11,190 bases of DNA from Bacillota bacterium (GTDB lineage Bacteria; Bacillota; Clostridia; Christensenellales; Aristaeellaceae), in assembly GCA_019137115.1 (NCBI GenBank), contig JAGVSV010000013.1:1-11190 (forward strand). Reading direction: 5' to 3'. The position numbers were made by a program, and so were the translations under genes. Below the pieces are notes generated by a model that had not been told where the DNA came from, did no database searches, and saw only the letters and a program-made list of their open reading frames with translations. Of the stretch, positions 1 to 6,008 are shown piece after piece (position 1 is the first letter of the stretch; the number at the start of each line of letters is the position of its first letter).

Positions 1-1
1 G

Positions 2-202
2 GCCGCCAAAAAAACCACGGCAAAAAAGACCTCCGCCAAAACCCCCGCCGCGAAAAAGACAACCACCCCCAAGAAAACCACCACCCCCCGCAAAAAAGCC
101 GCCCTCCCAACCAACAACCCCCTGCTGGACGGCATCCTGGCCGAAGTCAAAAAAGCCGGCTTCGACCCCACGGATTTGCTGGACAAGCTGCAGGGGAAGT
201 AA
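2..202 (+). CDS. C-terminal end of a protein with an Ala/Lys/Thr-rich tail (partial at 5' end)
   Basis: An open frame enters from the left edge (codons start at base 2) and ends at TAA 200-202, giving 66 visible residues. The first ~40 are low complexity, built from AAKKTT, AKKT and TTTPKK-like units, strongly basic and free of acidic residues. The last ~26 residues return to ordinary sequence and end in LLDKLQGK, probably an amphipathic helix. Lysine-rich Ala/Thr/Pro tails of this kind occur on DNA- or RNA-binding proteins (histone-H1-like proteins, HU fusions, topoisomerase tails), so nucleic-acid binding is a reasonable inference. The functional domain lies outside the window and the protein cannot be named. 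It points towards the sugar operon and is separated from it by a terminator, so it is probably unrelated to it. Confidence 0.7.
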   Translation, partial: AAKKTTAKKTSAKTPAAKKTTTPKKTTTPRKKAALPTNNPLLDGILAEVKKAGFDPTDLLDKLQGK

Positions 203-216
203 AAGAGCAAAGCAAA

Positions 217-256
217 ACGCCGCGCAGATGGAAACCCCAACCGCGCGGCGTACTTT
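217..256. terminator. Hairpin terminator between convergent genes, possibly bidirectional
   Basis: ACGCCGCGC (217-225) pairs perfectly with GCGCGGCGT (243-251) across a 17-base loop. On the plus strand it is followed by ACTTTTT (252-258). On the minus strand the stem is followed by TTTGCTTTGCTCTTTT (complement of 201-216). It sits 14 bases after the plus-strand stop codon and 18 bases after the minus-strand stop codon, as expected for a shared terminator. The T-tract is better on the plus strand. Confidence 0.75.
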
Positions 257-268
257 TTGACGCGCCGG

Positions 269-1285
269 TTACGCCATATGATCCAGCATTTCCCCGCGCA
301 CTTCGTAGGCGATCAGGCCCTTGACCAGGTAGTTGCACACTTCCTTGACCGCGTTGCGGCCCAGCATTTTGCGGCCGTTGACGGTGTGGCCGCCGGCGAT
401 GTGCGGGGTCATCACCACGTTTTTCATTTTACGCAGCGGGTGATCCTTGGCCGGAGGCTCGGGGCGCGTGACGTCCAGGCAGGCAAAGAAGCGGCCGGTT
501 TGAAGCTCCCTGGTCAGCGCTTCCTCGTCGATCAACAGCCCGCGGGCGGTGTTGACCAGCAGCGCGCCGTCCTTGATCAGCGGGATGTTGTCCTTGTTCA
601 GGATGTGCTCGCAGTCTGGGTTGGCCGGCGCGTGCAGGGTCAATATGTCGGCGCCCTTGATCAGCTCGTCCAGCGGCAGCTGCTTGACGTGCAGCATTTC
701 GGCTTCCATGGGCGTCAGGTACGGGTCCCACACGGCGATCTGGCAGTTGAAGGGCTTTAAAATCTTGATGGTTTCCTTGCCCGCCATCGACGCGCCGATG
801 ATGCCCACGTGCAGCTCGTCCAGCCTTTTGGTGGTGAAGGTGCCGCTTTCGCCGCCCTTCCAGCCGCCGGTGGCCGTCATGTCATGGAACGCCCACAGCT
901 GCTTGAGCGAGGCCAGGATCAGCGCCAGCGTGGTCTGCGCCACGTCCTCGGCGATGACCGGGGCGTTGGAGGTGATGTGCTTGCCCTGCATCGTCCAGAA
1001 GGACGGGGGCACCAGGTTGCGCACCGCGCCCGCGGCGTGCGCGATCAGGCGCAGCTTGGGGGCATTGTTCAGCATCTCCTCGGTAAACGACGGCGTGTGC
1101 CAGCAGGTGATGCAGGCGTCGGCGTCCTTCAATTGCTCGACCATGAAATCATGCGTGATCTTTTCCGGCAGTTCGCTGACCGGGTTGAAGTCCGCGATGG
1201 TGGACATATATTCCAGGTCCTTCTCGCGGAAGATGCTCTCCGCCAGGTCTTTCTGCACCAGAATCGCTACTTTGTACTTGGCCAT
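269..1285 (-). CDS. D-isomer-specific 2-hydroxyacid dehydrogenase family protein
   Basis: This is a 338-residue NAD-dependent oxidoreductase that interconverts a 2-hydroxyacid and a 2-oxoacid; its substrate is unknown. The Rossmann nucleotide-binding domain begins near residue 158 with GIIGASMAG (161-169). Asp187 (VWDPYL), at the end of the second strand, favours NAD over NADP. The family's catalytic triad is visible: Arg248 in NTARG, Glu276 in RPEPP and His295 in TPHIAGG. The length is normal for the family. The start was chosen at the ATG at 1285 because AAAGGA lies a few bases upstream; extending to an in-frame codon at 1408 would overlap the neighbouring gene by about 90 bases. One oddity is that the second glycine of the GxGxxG fingerprint is Ser166. 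It is the last gene of the minus-strand operon, 31 bases after fucU, and is followed by a terminator. The context suggests it handles an acid or keto-acid product of sugar breakdown. Confidence 0.92.
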   Translation of the reverse strand: MAKYKVAILVQKDLAESIFREKDLEYMSTIADFNPVSELPEKITHDFMVEQLKDADACITCWHTPSFTEEMLNNAPKLRLIAHAAGAVRNLVPPSFWTMQGKHITSNAPVIAEDVAQTTLALILASLKQLWAFHDMTATGGWKGGESGTFTTKRLDELHVGIIGASMAGKETIKILKPFNCQIAVWDPYLTPMEAEMLHVKQLPLDELIKGADILTLHAPANPDCEHILNKDNIPLIKDGALLVNTARGLLIDEEALTRELQTGRFFACLDVTRPEPPAKDHPLRKMKNVVMTPHIAGGHTVNGRKMLGRNAVKEVCNYLVKGLIAYEVRGEMLDHMA

Positions 1286-1299
1286 GGTTGTGTCCTTTC

Positions 1300-1313
1300 C
1301 CAACGTGCGTTGG
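1300..1313 (-). other. Small intercistronic hairpin ahead of the dehydrogenase RBS
   Basis: On the minus strand CCAAC pairs with GTTGG around a GCAC loop. The next bases are GAAAGGA, the dehydrogenase ribosome binding site. No T-tract follows, so it is not a terminator. It may act on mRNA processing, stability or translation, or be chance. Confidence 0.4.
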
Positions 1314-1316
1314 CTG

Positions 1317-1757
1317 CTATTTGATAACGCCCTTGCGCACAATGATGTTGGCAAACCGCGCCTGCTCGCCGGTGACCAGCACGCAGAACGCCTTGTGCGC
1401 GCGCTCATAGAACTCGGGCTTGGGGAGCATCAGCAGCTCGTCGCCTGCGTAGCCGCTGTCCTTCAACACCTGTCCGAACCGGTCGTGGATGGGCTGCGGG
1501 CCCTGCTCCGGCGGCGCCAGCATGCCGATCAGGCTTTGCTTCATCGCATAATCCAGCGGGATTAATTGAAGCACCGCGGACAGCATCTCCGGCACGCCCA
1601 CGCCCGGCGCAAAGATCGGCACCTGCCACGCCGTGTGCTGCGCGATCGCGTGCCCGGGGAAGTTGCTGTCGGCGATGACGACTTCGTCCGTGTGGCCCAT
1701 GAGGTTCAGTGCGTGCAGGAAATCCGGCGGGATGATGCGCGGGATGGTCAGCAGCAT
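1317..1757 (-). CDS. fucU: FucU/RbsD-family sugar mutarotase, closest to L-fucose mutarotase
   Basis: This 146-residue cytoplasmic enzyme belongs to the family that interconverts alpha and beta anomers of fucose (FucU) or pyran and furan forms of ribose (RbsD). The N-terminus, with IPRIIPPDFLHAL and then MGHTDEVVIADSNFP, follows the FucU pattern and includes the expected His22 and Asp30. The C-terminal block FYERAHKAFCVLVTGE (117-131) and FANIIVRKGV closely follows E. coli FucU (FYERAQKAFAIVITGE) rather than RbsD. The length is close to the 140 residues of E. coli FucU. The start is the ATG at 1757; the GGTGGAGG ribosome site lies inside the end of the upstream gene, only 4 bases separate the two genes, and translational coupling is likely. 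No fucose isomerase, kinase or aldolase genes are visible, so the actual sugar may not be fucose. Confidence 0.9.
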   Translation of the reverse strand: MLLTIPRIIPPDFLHALNLMGHTDEVVIADSNFPGHAIAQHTAWQVPIFAPGVGVPEMLSAVLQLIPLDYAMKQSLIGMLAPPEQGPQPIHDRFGQVLKDSGYAGDELLMLPKPEFYERAHKAFCVLVTGEQARFANIIVRKGVIK

Positions 1758-1761
1758 GTGC

Positions 1762-2550
1762 TTACGCCTCCACCAGGGATTTGAGCCACGCAAGGTCGCG
1801 CTTTGTATAGATAATTTCCTCTTCCTTGGTCAGCCCCGTGTACTCCGCCGGCATGCACCAGGTGCCCGCATAGCCCTTGGCTTTCAGGTGGTTGACCGCG
1901 CGCGGCCAGCTGAGTTGCCCGTCCGGGCCGGGGCAGAAGTAGGGCTTGAACACCATCGCGCCGTCGGCGCCGCGCCCCAGCATCTGGTAGCGCGCGTTTT
2001 TGAAGTTGACCAGGCATAGGTGCGACCAGCACACGTCGATGGCCTGCTCCACATCCTCGCCTGCCAGCCCGGAGTGCGCCGCGTCCCAGATCGCGCCGAT
2101 GTGTTTGGCGTCAAACTGGCTGACCACGCGCATCATGTCCGCGCTGGTCATCGCGCCCCGGCCGTGGTGCATCTGGATGCCCACCTTCACGCCGTACTTC
2201 TCGCACAGCGGCACCCAGCTTTCAACGGTCTTAAGATACTCCGCTTCCTGCGCCAGATAATCGCCGGGCTTGGGGTTGAACATCACGCGGATCATCGGGA
2301 TGCCCGAGGCTTGGCAGGCGTCAAAGATGCGCTCCTCGGTGGAGGACGCCACGTCGTCCACCCGGATGCCGGCGCTTTTAAGGTCCTTGACCAGCTGGGG
2401 CAGCTTCTCCCTCGCATCGTCCGGGGTGACCTGGAAACCGTCCCTTAAGGGGTACTCAATCGCGTTGTAGCCCAGCTCCGTCACCGTGTTGATCAGCTCC
2501 GTAACGCTCAACTCTCGCCAGGGCTTGGTGAATACTGAATAGTCTGCCAT
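1762..2550 (-). CDS. Sugar phosphate isomerase/epimerase-like TIM-barrel protein (AP endonuclease 2 / xylose isomerase-like fold)
   Basis: This 262-residue protein has the single-domain TIM-barrel pattern of the family containing IolE, hydroxypyruvate isomerase and D-tagatose 3-epimerase. These enzymes usually move a carbonyl or epimerise a keto-sugar with a divalent metal. Visible landmarks are Glu32 (NAIEYPLRDGF), the strand VKVGIQMHHGRG (121-132), Asp156 and His159 in IWDAAHSG, Lys184 in LVNFKN, and Glu236 in PAEYTG. Asp156, His159 and Glu236 fit the usual metal and catalytic positions. The Glu that normally ends the strand before the His appears to be Gln126. The start is well supported by TAAGGAGG six bases before the ATG. 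It is the second gene of the minus operon, 42 bases after the regulator and 4 bases before fucU. It could be an isomerase, an epimerase or a keto-glycoside lyase; sequence alone does not decide. Confidence 0.85.
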   Translation of the reverse strand: MADYSVFTKPWRELSVTELINTVTELGYNAIEYPLRDGFQVTPDDAREKLPQLVKDLKSAGIRVDDVASSTEERIFDACQASGIPMIRVMFNPKPGDYLAQEAEYLKTVESWVPLCEKYGVKVGIQMHHGRGAMTSADMMRVVSQFDAKHIGAIWDAAHSGLAGEDVEQAIDVCWSHLCLVNFKNARYQMLGRGADGAMVFKPYFCPGPDGQLSWPRAVNHLKAKGYAGTWCMPAEYTGLTKEEEIIYTKRDLAWLKSLVEA

Positions 2551-2568
2551 GTTCCGTCCTCCTTATAT

Positions 2569-2586
2569 AAAGCGCGTGCGCGCTTT
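2569..2586 (-). other. Hairpin between the regulator and the TIM-barrel gene
   Basis: AAAGCGC and GCGCTTT pair perfectly around a GCAC loop (minus strand). The next bases are ATATAAGGAGG, the ribosome site of the downstream gene, and there is no T-tract. A partial transcriptional stop, or an RNA processing site that sets different levels for the regulator and the enzymes, is possible. Confidence 0.5.
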
Positions 2587-2592
2587 GTTGCG

Positions 2593-3684
2593 CTATGGGG
2601 TTTGTTTTTTGGGGCCCGTGCTCAGCCTTGTGTTCAGGTCCGCCGGCAGGCGCAGCACATAGCGGTCCTGCGCGTGCTCCGGCGAGGAAGCCACCGTCAG
2701 CATCGTGTCCACCGCCAGGCGCGCCAGCGCCGGCGCGTTGATGCCAATGGTGGTCAGCGGCGGGGCGCAGTACATGCCCATGTCGATGTTGTCAAAGCCC
2801 ATGATGCTCACATCGCCGGGCACCGACAGCCCCAGCTTGTGCGCCGCGTCAATGGCGCCGATGGCCATCATGTCGCTGGCGGCGATGACCGCGGTGGGCC
2901 GGTCGGGCTGCTCCATCAGGTGCAGCATAGCCTCGCGGCCGCTTTCCATCGTCCAGTGGCCGGGCGCGATGTCGCCGTCCAGCACCGGCAGATTATGCTC
3001 GTGCATGCCGTAGCGGTAGCCCATCACGCGCTCCTCGGCGTTGACATTGGCCAGCGGCCCGCGGATAAAGCCGACGCGCGTATGCCCCAACCGGTTTAGA
3101 TGATCCACCGCCAGCCGCATGCCGCAGAAATTGTCCGGCAGCAGCGACACCGCGCGCTCGTCCCAGTGGTTGACGCAGATCGTAGGGATGCCGCGCTTCC
3201 ACAGGCTTTCCGCGGCTTCCGCCTCATGCTGGCTGACCAGCAGCACGCCCAGCACGTCGTCGCTGACCTGATCGGTTTGGGCCATGCCGTCCTCAATCCC
3301 CGCGTACTGCAGGCGCAGGCCGCGCTCGTGGCAGGCCTGCTCCAGCAGGAAGAACAGCATCGCGTTGAACGCGTTGACGTTGTGGCGGATGTCGTTCTGG
3401 TTGCGGCGCATGGCAAACACCATCGTGTTGCCGCGTGTGGAAGCGGCGGCGCTGCGCCCCGTGCGCACATAGGTACCCAGGCCGGGGCGTTTCTCGGCCA
3501 GGCCGCTTTGGTCCAGCATCTCCAGCGCGCGGCGCACCGTCACGCGCTTGACCTGGTAGCGCTCACACAGCTCCCGCTCGCGCGGCAGGCGCGCGCCGTC
3601 GGGGAACTCGCCCCGCTGGATGCGCTGGGCCAGGTCTTCGCATACCTGCTTGTACTTGGGGACAAACGGGGTTTTCTTGGGCAT
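2593..3684 (-). CDS. GntR-LacI hybrid transcriptional regulator (AraR-type architecture)
   Basis: This 363-residue DNA-binding regulator is expected to release or bind its operator on sensing a sugar. Residues ~8-75 form a GntR winged helix; the diagnostic stretch is LPRERELCERYQVKRVTVRRAL (split: LPRERELCERY at 33-43, VKRVTVRRAL at 45-54). Residues ~88-356 form a LacI/periplasmic-binding-protein-like sensor, with GVLLVSQ, HTRVGFIRGP, AASDMMAIGA (268-277), MGFDNIDMG (295-303) and the typical LacI ending LPADLNTRLST. The ATG at 3684 is preferred because GGAG lies 10 bases upstream. An in-frame GTG at 3708 would add eight residues but has no visible ribosome site. It is the first gene of the minus operon and faces the oxidoreductase gene, so it most likely controls both directions and itself. 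The likely effector is a sugar of the imported substrate, unknown here. Confidence 0.92.
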   Translation of the reverse strand: MPKKTPFVPKYKQVCEDLAQRIQRGEFPDGARLPRERELCERYQVKRVTVRRALEMLDQSGLAEKRPGLGTYVRTGRSAAASTRGNTMVFAMRRNQNDIRHNVNAFNAMLFFLLEQACHERGLRLQYAGIEDGMAQTDQVSDDVLGVLLVSQHEAEAAESLWKRGIPTICVNHWDERAVSLLPDNFCGMRLAVDHLNRLGHTRVGFIRGPLANVNAEERVMGYRYGMHEHNLPVLDGDIAPGHWTMESGREAMLHLMEQPDRPTAVIAASDMMAIGAIDAAHKLGLSVPGDVSIMGFDNIDMGMYCAPPLTTIGINAPALARLAVDTMLTVASSPEHAQDRYVLRLPADLNTRLSTGPKKQTP

Positions 3685-3744
3685 GGCAGGCGCACTCCGT
3701 TCCGGCACTGACGCAGCGCCATGGTTTGGAAATCAGTCGGCGTT

Positions 3745-3773
3745 AAGATACCATGTTTCCCCTTTTTCGTCAA
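3745..3773 (-). promoter_or_regulatory. Promoter of the regulator-led minus operon
   Basis: On the minus strand TTGACG (complement of 3768-3773) lies 17 bases before TATCTT (complement of 3745-3750), and TGG immediately precedes it, giving an extended -10. The start of transcription would be near 3738, leaving a ~54-base leader to the ATG at 3684. The match is to vegetative sigma-70/sigma-A promoters. Confidence 0.65.
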
Positions 3774-3797
3774 TAAAAAAACATCATGCTTCGGTTA

Positions 3798-3848
3798 TTG
3801 TAATGAATTGTGCGTAACTATTGATTTATTTGTATCTGCCCTTTACAA
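3798..3848. promoter_or_regulatory. Candidate operator: repeated TTGTA/TACAA half-sites
   Basis: TTGTA occurs at 3798-3802 and 3830-3834, and its inverse TACAA at 3844-3848. The last two form an inverted repeat with 9 bases between them, lying in the spacer and over the -10 box of the rightward promoter. The two direct copies are 32 bases apart, about three helical turns. ATTTGTA-like half-sites resemble those of B. subtilis AraR, which shares the regulator's architecture, but the spacing differs. The assignment is inference. Confidence 0.35.
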
Positions 3849-3849
3849 T
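3821..3849 (+). promoter_or_regulatory. Promoter of the first Gfo/Idh/MocA gene
   Basis: TTGATT (3821-3826), 17 bases, then TACAAT (3844-3849), which matches TATAAT at five of six positions. Transcription would begin near 3856, giving a ~47-base leader to the ATG at 3903. It lies in the AT-rich divergent region between the regulator and the oxidoreductase. Confidence 0.7.
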
Positions 3850-3902
3850 ACAGGCAAAGCTCAGAACGCACACTACGATTTGACCGAATCAAGGAGGCGA
3901 CC

Positions 3903-4889
3903 ATGTCCACATTCCGTATCGCCATGGTGGGCGCGGGCAACCGCGCCAACGCGGTGCACTATCCGTCCTTTGCGGGACTTGATGACGTCGTGTTCGCGGG
4001 TATCTGCGACATCAACCCCGGGCGCCTGAAAAAGACGGCGGATACATACAACATCCCGGAGGATCGTCGCTGGGGCGCGAATATGCTGTCCTACCGGGAC
4101 ATGCTCGACAGCGTTAAGCCCGACGGCGTGGCCGTGATCGGCGACCCGGACGTGATGTACCCCATCTGGCGGTATTGTCTGGAAAAGGGCATCAACCTGT
4201 ATGTGGAAAAGCCGCTGGGGCTGACCCTGCACCAGGCCATGATGTTGACCGAGCTGGCCCGCGAACACAGCGTGATCACCCAATGCACCCTGCAACGGCG
4301 CACCACGCCGCTGACCATACGCCTTCGGGACGAGTGCCTCCAATACGGCCCCATCACGCACGCGCTGGTGCGCTTTTACAAAAACCAGATCGAAACGCGC
4401 TATGACGCGCGCGACCACATGATGGACGACACCATCCACTCCATTGACGCCGTGCGCTGGGCGTGCGGGGACAGCAAGGCCGTAAGCGTACACAGCGTCA
4501 CCCGGCGCGTGGGCGTCAGGGACATCAACTTTATCTCGGCCACCATCGAATTTGACAACGGCGCGACCGGCTACCTGATCAACTCCTGGTCCAGCGGGCG
4601 GCGCGTGTTTGACATCGAAATGCACGCGCCCGGCGTGTGCGCCGAGGCCGAGCACGAGGTGGGCGGCCGCCTGTACGCGGGTGGCGACACCGCGGGCGTC
4701 CCGTTTGACGCAGCTGAAGTTGCCGGCGGGGACGCGCTGCACATCCGCACCGGGGTGCAGCTGCTGGCGCGGGACTTTGTGGACGCCTGCCGGGAAAAGC
4801 GCCCGGCCATCTCCTCGTTTGACGGCGCGCTGGAGAGCATGCGCATCGCCGAAACCATCCTGGCGCAGGCCACCCTGCGCGGGGACTGA
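3903..4889 (+). CDS. Gfo/Idh/MocA-family oxidoreductase (first of two)
   Basis: This 328-residue cytoplasmic NAD(P)-dependent sugar or inositol dehydrogenase has an unknown substrate. The N-terminal Rossmann domain carries MVGAGNRA (8-15) and Asp36 in GICDINPG, which favours NAD. The family's EKP motif is at 102-104, with the catalytic Lys103. DDTIHSIDAVRW (175-186) supplies the His179/Asp182 active-site pair that starts the substrate-binding domain. Length and organisation are normal. A strong AAGGAGG sits just before the ATG at 3903, and a well-formed promoter lies upstream. It is divergent from the GntR-LacI regulator and 155 bases ahead of the permease genes, which also have their own promoter. 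It is clearly different from the second family member at 8737, so they are not recent duplicates and probably catalyse different steps. Confidence 0.92.
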   Translation: MSTFRIAMVGAGNRANAVHYPSFAGLDDVVFAGICDINPGRLKKTADTYNIPEDRRWGANMLSYRDMLDSVKPDGVAVIGDPDVMYPIWRYCLEKGINLYVEKPLGLTLHQAMMLTELAREHSVITQCTLQRRTTPLTIRLRDECLQYGPITHALVRFYKNQIETRYDARDHMMDDTIHSIDAVRWACGDSKAVSVHSVTRRVGVRDINFISATIEFDNGATGYLINSWSSGRRVFDIEMHAPGVCAEAEHEVGGRLYAGGDTAGVPFDAAEVAGGDALHIRTGVQLLARDFVDACREKRPAISSFDGALESMRIAETILAQATLRGD

Positions 4890-4909
4890 GCCAATAAGGC
4901 TCGCGATTT
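4888..4909 (+). terminator. Weak hairpin at the end of the first oxidoreductase gene
   Basis: GAGCC (4888-4892) pairs with GGCTC (4898-4902) around AATAA, overlapping the stop codon, and GCGATTTT follows. The stem is only 5 bp and the T-run is short and offset, so at best it is a leaky terminator before the second promoter. Confidence 0.3.
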
Positions 4910-4941
4910 TGTGCCCACAGTGTTTCTATTTTAGGCAACGG

Positions 4942-4970
4942 TTGACGCTTTATACCCTGCGTGGTACGAT
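4942..4970 (+). promoter_or_regulatory. Second rightward promoter, driving the transport genes
   Basis: TTGACG (4942-4947), 17 bases, TACGAT (4965-4970), with TGG directly before the -10 box (extended -10). Transcription would start near 4977, 68 bases before the permease ATG. CGAT/ATCG arms (4967-4970, 4977-4980) flank the start point and could be part of an operator. The 155-base gap otherwise holds only the weak hairpin and the AAGGAG at 5034-5039. Confidence 0.65.
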
Positions 4971-5044
4971 GCGTGTATCGAATCACGACCCCGCCGGAAG
5001 CCACGACATACACTGAAGCACCTTTTGAACCGTAAGGAGTTTGC

Positions 5045-5998
5045 ATGATGTCAGCGCAACGCATGGTGATCAACCGCCCCAGCCGCTATAAGCGGTTGTG
5101 GCTGCGCATCCGGCGCCGCTGGGGGCTGTACCTGCTGTTGCTGATCCCCGTGGTGTATGTGTTCATCTTCAACTATGTGCCCATGTACGGGGTCACGATC
5201 GCCTTCAAGCGCTACCGCATCAAGTCCGGCATCATGGGCAGCCCGTGGGTCGGCTTCTACCAGTTTGAGCGGCTGTTCTCCAACGTCAAGTTTACCCAGA
5301 TCCTGGGCAACACATTGCGGATCAGCCTATACAGCCTGCTCGCCGGGTTCCCCGTGCCCATTTTGCTGGCGATCGGCTTAACGCACTTAAACAGTAACCG
5401 CTACCGCCGCACCGTGCAGATGGTCACCTACGCGCCGCACTTTTTGTCCACCGTGGTCATCGTGGGGCTGATCAACCAGCTGTTCAGCATGCATTCGGGC
5501 ATTGTGAACCGCTTGCTGGAAACGATGGGCATGGCGAAAGTCAACTACCTGGGCACGGCGGATTATTTCCGGCACATGTATGTGTGGTCGGGCGTGTGGC
5601 AGGATGCCGGGTACAGCGCCATCATCTTTATTTCCGCGCTGGCAGGCGTCGACCCGCAGCTGCACGAAGCCGCCGCCATTGACGGGGCCAACATGTGGAA
5701 GCGCATCTGGCACATCGACCTGCCCGGCATTCTGCCTACCATCACGATTATGCTGATCCTGCGCATGGGCTCGCTGATGTCCGTCGGCTTTGAAAAAATC
5801 TTTTTGATGCAGAACAGCACCAACCTGGCGGTGTCCGAGGTGATTGAAACCTATGTGTACAAGCAGGGCATCACGGCCAGCAAGCCGGACTTTTCCTATG
5901 CCACCGCCGTGGGCCTGTTTCAGAACGTGATCTCGTTTGTGCTGGTGATGTCGGCCAACTTCATCTCCCGGCGCGTGTCCGATTTCGGGCTGTGGTGA
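5045..5998 (+). CDS. ABC transporter permease, LplB-type carbohydrate uptake subunit
   Basis: This 317-residue inner-membrane channel subunit of a CUT1-family sugar importer has about six membrane segments, near residues 28-46, 92-112, 128-148, 178-200, 230-248 and 286-307. The cytoplasmic loop that docks the ATPase carries the permease signature EAAAIDGANMWKRIW followed by LPGI (208-229). The phrase FNYVPMYGVTIAFKRY near the N-terminus is typical of the LplB branch, which takes up oligosaccharides or complex sugars. The start is one of two adjacent ATG codons, 5045 or 5048, behind AAGGAG; 5048 has the more usual spacing. It pairs with the next permease 10 bases downstream. No ATPase gene is present; these transporters often use a shared MsmK-like ATPase encoded elsewhere. 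Confidence 0.93.
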   Translation: MMSAQRMVINRPSRYKRLWLRIRRRWGLYLLLLIPVVYVFIFNYVPMYGVTIAFKRYRIKSGIMGSPWVGFYQFERLFSNVKFTQILGNTLRISLYSLLAGFPVPILLAIGLTHLNSNRYRRTVQMVTYAPHFLSTVVIVGLINQLFSMHSGIVNRLLETMGMAKVNYLGTADYFRHMYVWSGVWQDAGYSAIIFISALAGVDPQLHEAAAIDGANMWKRIWHIDLPGILPTITIMLILRMGSLMSVGFEKIFLMQNSTNLAVSEVIETYVYKQGITASKPDFSYATAVGLFQNVISFVLVMSANFISRRVSDFGLW

Positions 5999-6008
5999 GG
6001 AGGGCGTC

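Noticed and set aside
1..120. Tandem DNA repeat or CRISPR-like array
   Set aside because: The repetition is at amino-acid level, without a constant DNA unit or spacers; it is a coding low-complexity tail.
1286..1408. Longer N-terminus for the hydroxyacid dehydrogenase
   Set aside because: The extra 41 residues overlap fucU, look unlike the family, and the ATG at 1285 has its own AAAGGA site.
3685..3708. GTG start at 3708 for the regulator
   Set aside because: There is no ribosome site upstream. The ATG at 3684 has GGAG at a workable distance and gives the usual GntR-domain N-terminus.
3709..3902. Catabolite-repression (cre) box in the divergent region
   Set aside because: No sequence close to the CcpA consensus TGNAANCGNNNNCA was found by eye in either orientation.
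3873..4742. A 289-codon minus-strand frame over the first oxidoreductase
   Set aside because: It is antisense to an intact Gfo/Idh/MocA gene, runs over its promoter and ribosome site, and is His/Val/Arg-rich as shadow frames are.
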